Shown here piece after piece: positions 58,930 to 64,000 of a stretch of DNA of 64,000 bases. Location: assembly GCA_032122625.1 (NCBI GenBank), contig JAQBGG010000008.1, forward strand, positions 22,427 to 86,426, given 5' to 3'. The translations under genes and the position numbers were made by a program. The notes beneath the pieces are model-generated. The model searched no databases. It was not told the origin of the DNA and worked only from the letters and a program-made list of their open reading frames with translations. Source of the stretch: CAXMST01 sp032122625 (GTDB lineage: Bacteria; Actinomycetota; Thermoleophilia; Solirubrobacterales; 70-9). Position 1 is the stretch's first letter. Each line of letters opens with the position of its first letter.

Positions 58930-59813
58930 GCGCCGGCGCCGACGTAGCCCCGCCCTGGGGCGCTGATTCCGAATACGCAGCCCTGCTCGACGTGCTGCTC
59001 TGCCCACCCGACAACTTCGGCTGGTTGCGGACCAGCGTGATCTCCAAGGCGACGCTGGACAGCGGCCGCGTCTTCGAGCCGGAGACCGCTCGCGGCCAGC
59101 ACGCCGAGATGGTCGCGGCCTACGAGGGAGCCGGCGTCAACGTCCACTTCCTCGAGGCGGATCCGCACCTGCCCTACCAGGTGTTCGCCCGCGACTCGAG
59201 CATCGCCACACCAGCGGGCCCGGTGGTCACACAGCTCGCGCAGCCATGGCGCCGTGGGGAATACGCGCCGGTGATCGACTTCTACCAGCGCCATGAGATT
59301 CCGATCCACGCGATGATCACCGCCGGCACGCTCGAGGGCGGAGACGTGATCATCGTCGAGCCCGGCAAGGTGCTGATCGGCAACGGAGAGGAACGCACAA
59401 ATCAGGCGGGGGCCGGCCAGCTGGCGCGGATATTCGAAGCCTTCGACTGGGAGGTCCGGATCGAACCGATTCCCGGGCACTTCGTCCACATCGACGTGCT
59501 CGTCTCGATCCTCGCGCCGAAGCTCGCGGCGGTCTGCGTCGAGGCTGCCAGTGGCGGCCTCGTGCGTTGGCTCGAGGCGGCAGGGTTCGAGATCCTCGAC
59601 GTCAGCGTCGAGGATGCGTTCGGCCTCGGCGTCAATGCGATCTCACTCGGGCGCGAGCGAGTGATCTCGACGAGGCGCTCAGAGGACCTCAACGCCCAGC
59701 TCCGGGCCCGCGGACTCGAGGTTCTCGATCCCGATCTGGAGATGTTCACGCTCGGTGGCGGTGGCGCTCACTGCCTGGCTCAGCCGCTGCGCCGCGAGCG
59801 CGTTGCCGCGTAG
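58926..59813 (+). CDS. Guanidine-modifying hydrolase (agmatine/arginine deiminase or DDAH-like)
   Basis: 295 residues of the guanidino-group modifying (amidinotransferase/ADI) superfamily. Active-site markers are FARDSS, EGGDVI, HFVHIDVLVS and the catalytic Cys in GGGGAHCLAQP, an arrangement closer to the agmatine-deiminase/DDAH side of the family than to classical arginine deiminase. It would hydrolyse a guanidino or amidino group to a ureido group and ammonia. In operon context, agmatine to N-carbamoylputrescine is the natural guess; arginine to citrulline or dimethylarginine hydrolysis are alternatives. It abuts the M20 gene with no gap. Confidence 0.88.
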   Translation: MSAGADVAPPWGADSEYAALLDVLLCPPDNFGWLRTSVISKATLDSGRVFEPETARGQHAEMVAAYEGAGVNVHFLEADPHLPYQVFARDSSIATPAGPVVTQLAQPWRRGEYAPVIDFYQRHEIPIHAMITAGTLEGGDVIIVEPGKVLIGNGEERTNQAGAGQLARIFEAFDWEVRIEPIPGHFVHIDVLVSILAPKLAAVCVEAASGGLVRWLEAAGFEILDVSVEDAFGLGVNAISLGRERVISTRRSEDLNAQLRARGLEVLDPDLEMFTLGGGGAHCLAQPLRRERVAA

Positions 59814-61064
59814 ATGACAGGACCGATGCCGGCGCCACCACCGATCGACGCCGCCCAGGTGATCGCCGACCTCCGCGAGCTCGATCAGTTGACCGGGGGG
59901 CCGGGGGGCGCCCGACGCGTCTGTTGGGGCGAGGAGTGGCGTACGGCGCGAGAGTGGCTCAGCGGCAAGCTGGCGGCGCTTGGCCTCGAGCCGGAGCGCG
60001 ACGAGGCCGGCAACCTCTGGGCCTACCTCGAGGGCGACCGGGAGCCGGCGCTCGGCCTCGGTTCCCACATCGACTCGGTTCCCTCGGGGGGATGGCTGGA
60101 CGGCGCGCTCGGGGTCGCCGCTGCTGTCGGCGTGCTTCGCGCCTACTCGGAGTCCGGCATACGCCCACCGCGGACACTCGCCCTCGTCGACTTTGCCGAC
60201 GAAGAGGGGTCGCGATTCGGACGCAGCCTGTTTGGCAGCTCGGCGGTCGCGGGCACGCTCGACCCCGCGGCGGTGGCCGACCTCACCGACGCGGAGGGCA
60301 ACTCGATCAGCCCGGTGCTGGCTGAGAACGGAGTTGACCTCGACGAGGCGCCGGCCGCAGGCGCGCGGGCGGAACGGCTTGGGGCCTACCTGGAGTTGCA
60401 CATCGAGCAGGGCCCGGTGCTCGCCGATCAGGGCAGCCCGTGCTGCGCCGTTGCCGGCTGCGCCGGCGTCGAGCGGCTGCTCTTCCGCTTCCGGGGCCAG
60501 TCATCTCACGCCGGCACGACGCCAATGGATGTGCGCCGCGACGCGGGACTGGCAGCGGCGACGGCGGCGCTGGCTGTCGAGGAGATCGCCCGCACCCGCG
60601 GCGGCGTCGGCACCACCGGCCGGCTCGAGTTGGAGCCGGGAATCGTCACCGCGGTCGCCGGCGTTGCCGAACTCTCCGTCGATCTCCGCCACCCCGACGC
60701 CGGGCCGCTCTCGGAAATGCTCGCCGACGCGCTCGCGGTGGCGCAGCGGGTCGCGGCCGATCGCGGCTGCGAGTTCATCGAGGAGCCGATCTGGAGCATC
60801 GCCCCGATCCCCTTCAACCCTGACCTCGTCGAGCTGGCGACGGCGGCCTCCGAGGCCGCCGGGGGCCTGGCCGCGCCGCTGACCAGCGGCGCCCTGCACG
60901 ACGCGGCGGAGATCGCCGGCCTGGTCCCCGCGGTGATGGTCTTCTCGGCATCGGTAGCCGGGATCAGCCACGCCAAGGAGGAGGACACCCGCGAGGCCGA
61001 CCTGCTCGCGGCGATCAACGCCTACGGCGGCCTCACCTACGGGGTGCTTGCCGCGGAGCTCTGA
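59814..61064 (+). CDS. M20-family amidase/hydrolase (N-carbamoyl-L-amino acid hydrolase type)
   Basis: 416 residues with the two-metal M20 core of the allantoate amidohydrolase/beta-ureidopropionase/carbamoylase group. Motifs are LGSHIDSVPSGGWLDGALGV with the metal His and Asp, DFADEEGSRFG with the catalytic Glu pair, ELHIEQGPVL, SSHAGTTPM in the lid domain and GALHDAAEIA near the end. It should remove a carbamoyl group as CO2 and NH3. It directly follows the guanidine hydrolase (TAG then ATG), so the operon may complete agmatine to putrescine. Its 3' end overlaps the convergent terC by 28 bases. Confidence 0.92.
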   Translation: MTGPMPAPPPIDAAQVIADLRELDQLTGGPGGARRVCWGEEWRTAREWLSGKLAALGLEPERDEAGNLWAYLEGDREPALGLGSHIDSVPSGGWLDGALGVAAAVGVLRAYSESGIRPPRTLALVDFADEEGSRFGRSLFGSSAVAGTLDPAAVADLTDAEGNSISPVLAENGVDLDEAPAAGARAERLGAYLELHIEQGPVLADQGSPCCAVAGCAGVERLLFRFRGQSSHAGTTPMDVRRDAGLAAATAALAVEEIARTRGGVGTTGRLELEPGIVTAVAGVAELSVDLRHPDAGPLSEMLADALAVAQRVAADRGCEFIEEPIWSIAPIPFNPDLVELATAASEAAGGLAAPLTSGALHDAAEIAGLVPAVMVFSASVAGISHAKEEDTREADLLAAINAYGGLTYGVLAAEL

Positions 61065-62005
61065 TTCCCGTCACCTGCCGGGGGCTCGTCGTCCTTGAGG
61101 ATCGAGAGCCCGATGCCGGTCGCGAAGATCCCGACCACGCCCGCCAGTGACGCCTGGGGCGAGATGTGGATCAGGTCCGCCTGCTCGAGCATCAACTTGA
61201 TCGCGATCACGGCGAGCACGACCGCAATCGTCTGGTCGAGGTACTCGAACTTCTCGATCAAACGATCGACCAGCACGATCAGCGCCCGCAGCCCGAGCAG
61301 GGCAAAGACGTTCGCCGACCAGATGATGAAGCTGTCACGGGTGATCGCGAAGGCCGCAGGTATCGAATCGATCGCGAAGACGATGTCGGTGAAGACGAGC
61401 CCTACGAAACAGAGAAAGATCGGCGTCGTGTAGAGCTTTCCGTCGCGTCTCAGAAACCAGCTTCCCCGATGCTCCGTCGTCGCTACCGGGAAGATCCTGC
61501 GGACGGCCCGGATCATCAGATTGCGCTCGACGTCGATCGACTCGCCGAGACCGCGGGCGACGCGGACCGCAAGCAGCAGCAGGCCGACCCCGAGCACGTA
61601 GATCAGGAACTCGAAGCGGTCGAGCAGCTCGATGCCGCCGACGATTGCCAGTCCGCGCAGGGCGAGGGCGAAGATGATCCCAAGCACGATCAGGCGCGGC
61701 CGGTGCTCCGGCGCCACCTGGAAGTAGCCGAACAGCAGTAGGAAGACGAAGACGTTGTCGATCGAGAGCGAGCGCTCGATCAGATAGACGGTCGTGAAGA
61801 GGACCGCCTGATCACTCCCGTTGACGACCCAGAGCACCAGCGCGGCGATCATCGCGACGGCGATCCAGCCGAGCGACCACCAAGCCGCTTCTCGAAAGCT
61901 GGGCTCACCGGCGCCGCGGCCGAACAGTCTGAGATCGACGAACGAGGCGACAGCGATGACCGCCAAGAGCGAGAAGACCTCGATCGTGGTCGAATCGAGT
62001 TCCAT
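61037..62005 (-). CDS. TerC/Alx family membrane protein
   Basis: 322 residues from ATG 62005; the frame runs to 62050 but that would overlap the divergent gene's promoter. Seven to nine predicted membrane helices carry the acidic motifs SLSIDNVFVF (residue ~80) and FTDIVFAIDSIPA (~205), typical of TerC/Alx proteins, which are linked to manganese handling and tellurite resistance. The basic inter-helix loop RRIFPV lies on the inside. TACGCT is nine bases before the ATG. It converges with the M20 gene. Confidence 0.92.
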   Translation of the reverse strand: MELDSTTIEVFSLLAVIAVASFVDLRLFGRGAGEPSFREAAWWSLGWIAVAMIAALVLWVVNGSDQAVLFTTVYLIERSLSIDNVFVFLLLFGYFQVAPEHRPRLIVLGIIFALALRGLAIVGGIELLDRFEFLIYVLGVGLLLLAVRVARGLGESIDVERNLMIRAVRRIFPVATTEHRGSWFLRRDGKLYTTPIFLCFVGLVFTDIVFAIDSIPAAFAITRDSFIIWSANVFALLGLRALIVLVDRLIEKFEYLDQTIAVVLAVIAIKLMLEQADLIHISPQASLAGVVGIFATGIGLSILKDDEPPAGDGNQSSAASTP

Positions 62006-62014
62006 CCGGCCCTG

Positions 62015-62020
62015 AGCGTA
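62015..62020 (-). promoter_or_regulatory. Candidate -10 box for the TerC gene
   Basis: TACGCT on the minus strand, nine bases before the ATG at 62005. It lies back-to-back with the enolase-family promoter. Confidence 0.4.
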
Positions 62021-62035
62021 GAGCAGGCTCGTGAT

Positions 62036-62041
62036 TAGATT
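62036..62041 (+). promoter_or_regulatory. Leaderless-type -10 box for the enolase-superfamily gene
   Basis: TAGATT followed by seven bases and the ATG at 62049. Confidence 0.5.
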
Positions 62042-62048
62042 CCGGGCC

Positions 62049-63122
62049 ATGTCTCTCTTCTCAGAGGTCGCCGAGCTCGCGCTCGAGATCGACTCCTACG
62101 AGCTGACCGCGCTCGACCGCACCTTCGAGTCCGGGTTCACGCGGCCCTCCACCCTGATCACCCTCAACGGCGGCGGTAAGTCCGGCCGCGGCGAGGACGT
62201 CGTCTACGACGACCTCGATCACATCGCCCACCGCGACGTCGGCCCGGTCCACGACCTCAGCGGCCCGCGGACGCTGGGCGAGTTCTGCGAGCTGATCGGC
62301 GGCTTGGACCTGTTTGCCGACGCCCCGCCGATCCGCGACTACTCACGCCGTTACCGGCGGTGGGCCTACGAGAGCGCCGCGCTGGACCTCGCCCTGTGGC
62401 AGGCCGGCAGGCCGCTGTACGAGGTGCTCGGGCGCTCCCTTCAGCCGCTCAACTTCGTCTGCTCGGTGCGAGCCAACCCGGCTGAGGAAGGGGATACCGA
62501 GCACGTGCTCGAACCGATCGCCTCCCGGCTCAGCAAGTACCCGGGGACCCGCTTCAAGCTCGACCCCCAACCAGACTGGAGCGACGAGGTGATCGACTGG
62601 CTGCTGGCCTCGGGAGCAGTCGACTCGCTCGACCTGAAGGGCTGTTACAAGGACACGCCGGTAGACGTCGAGGCGAGCCCCGAGTTCTACGAGCGGTTCG
62701 CCACCGCCTTCCCCGAGGCCTGGCTCGAGGATCCGGAGATCAACGAGGAGACGAAGCCGGTGCTCGAGCGCTATCGCGAGCGGGTCACCTGGGACGCCCC
62801 GATCCACTCTGTAGCCGACATCGAGGCGCTCACCTGGAAGCCGCGGATCGTCAACGTCAAACCCTCCCGAGTCGGCGGCCTCGAGGACCTCTCAGAAGCC
62901 TACGAGTACTGCGAGCGCGAGGGCATCGGCGCCTACGGGGGTGGCCAGACTGAGCTTTCCGTGGGCCGCGACCAGATCCAGTACCTGGCAGCGATGATGC
63001 ATCCGGATACCCCCAACGACGTGGCCCCCGGCGGCTACAACGAGAGCAGCGTTGCCGACGGTCTGCCCACCAGCCCATTGGAGCTGCGACCGGGCGCCGC
63101 CGGCTTCGGGCTCGCGGACTAA
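62049..63122 (+). CDS. Enolase-superfamily protein (muconate cycloisomerase/epimerase-like), atypical active site
   Basis: 357 residues with the capping domain and TIM barrel of the enolase superfamily. Visible barrel elements are RFKLDPQPD on strand 2, the likely metal ligands in VDSLDLKG, WLEDPEIN and TWDAPIHSVADIE, the strand-6 lysine in VNVKPSRVGGL, and the closing loop AYGGGQTELSVGRD. Muconate lactonising/racemase members carry KxK on strand 2. Here it reads KLD, so the second, catalytic lysine is replaced by Asp while the opposite lysine is kept. It may be a different chemistry or a non-catalytic homologue. Substrate unknown. Confidence 0.85.
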   Translation: MSLFSEVAELALEIDSYELTALDRTFESGFTRPSTLITLNGGGKSGRGEDVVYDDLDHIAHRDVGPVHDLSGPRTLGEFCELIGGLDLFADAPPIRDYSRRYRRWAYESAALDLALWQAGRPLYEVLGRSLQPLNFVCSVRANPAEEGDTEHVLEPIASRLSKYPGTRFKLDPQPDWSDEVIDWLLASGAVDSLDLKGCYKDTPVDVEASPEFYERFATAFPEAWLEDPEINEETKPVLERYRERVTWDAPIHSVADIEALTWKPRIVNVKPSRVGGLEDLSEAYEYCEREGIGAYGGGQTELSVGRDQIQYLAAMMHPDTPNDVAPGGYNESSVADGLPTSPLELRPGAAGFGLAD

Positions 63123-63237
63123 GGCCTGAACGTGCCTGCGAGCTTCGGGCCCCCCGAGGCCTACGTCGGCTGGCCTAACTCGCCTACTTCGGTAGCGTCG
63201 CCCAACACCCACGAGATCAAAGCAGGAGCTGAAACCG

Positions 63238-63771
63238 ATGTCAGATAAGTCCTTCGCCGAACTGCTGAACGAGCAGGTCGGCCATGAGTTCGGGGCCCAC
63301 CAGCAGTACGTCGCGATCGCCGTCCACTACGACGGGCAGACCCTCCCGCGGCTGGCCGGCTTCTACTACAGGCAAGCGGTCGAGGAACGCAATCACGCGA
63401 TGATGATCGTCCAGTACATGCTCGACGCCGACCATCCCGTGCAGGTCCCGGGGGTGGAGGCTCCCGAGGTGGACTTCAGCGACATCGTCGCCCCCGTCCA
63501 GCTGGCGCTCGATCAGGAGAAGCGGGTCAGCGGCCAGATCAACGCCCTTGCCGCTGCGGCCCGCGCCGACGGCGACTACCAGGGCGAGCAGTTCATGCAG
63601 TGGTTCATCAAGGAGCAGGTCGAAGAGGTGGCTACCGGCTCCGACCTCCTGCGGGTCGTCGAGCGGGCGAAGGACAACCCGCTGATGGCCGAGGAATACC
63701 TCGCCCGCGAGTCGCTCGGTGAGAGCGGAGGCGACCCGACCGCACCGGGCGCGGCGGGCGGAGCGCTCTAG
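63238..63771 (+). CDS. Ferritin-like iron storage protein
   Basis: 177 residues, four-helix ferritin fold. The diiron ligands appear as E in HEFGAHQQYVA, ExxxH in VEERNHAMM, E in DQEKRVSGQI and E in KEQVEEV, the order seen in non-heme bacterial ferritins (BfrB-like) rather than heme bacterioferritin. It oxidises and stores iron. AGGAG lies nine bases before the ATG, one of the few clear Shine-Dalgarno sites here. The 115 bp before it show no recognisable regulator site. Confidence 0.93.
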   Translation: MSDKSFAELLNEQVGHEFGAHQQYVAIAVHYDGQTLPRLAGFYYRQAVEERNHAMMIVQYMLDADHPVQVPGVEAPEVDFSDIVAPVQLALDQEKRVSGQINALAAAARADGDYQGEQFMQWFIKEQVEEVATGSDLLRVVERAKDNPLMAEEYLARESLGESGGDPTAPGAAGGAL

Positions 63772-63789
63772 GCGGCGTCGCGCGGCGTT

Positions 63790-63813
63790 GCCGCCGGCCG
63801 TCAAGCCGGCGGC
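63790..63813. terminator. Bidirectional hairpin between ferritin and VOC genes
   Basis: GCCGCCGGC-CGTCAA-GCCGGCGGC, perfect 9-base arms, 18 bases after the ferritin stop and just before the stop of the convergent VOC gene. Confidence 0.6.
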
Positions 63814-63830
63814 AGCTGATATGGCGTGAC

Positions 63831-64000
63831 CTAGGAGGGCCGCGGGGCCAGCTTGATCACCGTGAACATCGCCCCGGCCGGGTCCTGCAGGCCGGCCATG
63901 CGGCCAACGGGGATATCCATCGGGGGCACGGTCACGGCACCCCCGAGCTCCGTGCATTTGGCCGCCATCGCATCGGCGTCCTCGACGGCGATGTTGACGT
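63831..64000 (-). CDS. VOC (glyoxalase/bleomycin-resistance) family protein, 5'-truncated by window end
   Basis: Only the last ~56 residues are in the window. They read VNIAVEDADAMAAKC, GAVTVPPMDIPVGRMA and DPAGAMFTVIKL, the C-terminal beta-alpha-beta-beta-beta module of the VOC superfamily, close to the actinobacterial two-module type. Metal or substrate cannot be judged from this part. Confidence 0.85.
   Translation of the reverse strand, partial: VNIAVEDADAMAAKCTELGGAVTVPPMDIPVGRMAGLQDPAGAMFTVIKLAPRPS

Noticed and set aside
63182..63196. A CTAC-TTCG-GTAG mini-hairpin before the ferritin gene.
   Set aside because: Only four base pairs; too short to call an iron-regulatory or terminator element.
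1..64000. CRISPR arrays, tRNA or rRNA genes, insertion sequences.
   Set aside because: Apart from the tRNA-like ends of tmRNA I saw no tRNA-like or rRNA sequence, no evenly spaced direct repeats and no transposase.

Overview
The window is a GC-rich (roughly two-thirds G+C by eye), densely packed bacterial chromosome segment with no insertion sequence, prophage, CRISPR array, rRNA or tRNA gene that I could see. Gene content (ABC-F, WS/DGAT acyltransferase, P450, actinobacterial-type beta-carbonic anhydrase, DUF389, split transketolase, Ser/Thr kinase with FHA partner) and many start codons preceded by a TANNNT box at 6-7 nt (leaderless-type promoters) suggest an actinobacterium. A deep-branching Thermoleophilia/Solirubrobacterales-like lineage is my inference, not proven.

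Layout. 1-3.8 kb: 3' part of gltB plus gltD (glutamate synthase). 3.8-8.7 kb: ABC-F ATPase and WS/DGAT acyltransferase (minus strand), then a divergent cytochrome P450 with an operator-like palindrome. 8.8-14.2 kb: lipoprotein, two ABC ATPases and a 1039-residue FtsX-type permease carrying a DUF11-like insert. 14.3-14.7 kb: tmRNA (ssrA) on the minus strand. 14.8-18.3 kb: small unknown protein, acyl-CoA thioesterase and a very low-complexity coiled-coil/HhH protein. 18.4-23.6 kb: a tight minus-strand operon ftsE-ftsX-S41 protease-rnr-smpB. 23.8-25.8 kb: DUF389 membrane protein, SixA-like phosphatase and beta-carbonic anhydrase. 25.9-29.4 kb: split transketolase, MauE/DoxX-like protein and nadA. 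29.6-35.2 kb: Fpg-like glycosylase and FHA-HTH protein (plus), then a Ser/Thr kinase with a seven-repeat propeller, nadC and a FIST protein (minus). 35.2-42.5 kb: prfB with its programmed frameshift, a secreted protein, a GST-like protein, secA and comF. 42.6-46.2 kb: two diguanylate cyclases flanking a DUF1059 gene. 46.3-49.9 kb: lysA-hom-thrC, the aspartate-family operon. 49.9-55.8 kb: alpha/beta hydrolase, M23 peptidase, CWB2-domain protein, small unknown protein, MBL hydrolase, 3-hydroxyacyl-CoA dehydrogenase and a small protein. 55.9-62.0 kb: CNNM/CorC protein; a three-gene operon of basic-amino-acid decarboxylase, guanidine-modifying hydrolase and M20 carbamoylase; TerC. 62.0-64.0 kb: enolase-superfamily protein, ferritin and a truncated VOC protein.

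How the genes fit together. On the minus strand, comF, secA, prfB, ftsE, ftsX, the S41 protease, rnr, smpB and ssrA occur in that order, a backbone of secretion, translation termination, divisome and ribosome rescue, with metabolic genes inserted. tmRNA, SmpB and RNase R act together in trans-translation. FtsEX probably acts on the coiled-coil M23 peptidase at 50.7-51.9 kb. NadA and NadC bracket NAD synthesis, but nadB is not in the window. The most interesting candidate for an undescribed system is the 57.4-61.1 kb operon, which reads like a three-step arginine-agmatine-N-carbamoylputrescine-putrescine route ending in an M20-type carbamoylase instead of the usual nitrilase-type enzyme. Other points are a predicted tmRNA tag ending in ALKA instead of ALAA, a DUF11 domain inside an ABC permease, and an enolase-superfamily protein lacking one catalytic lysine.
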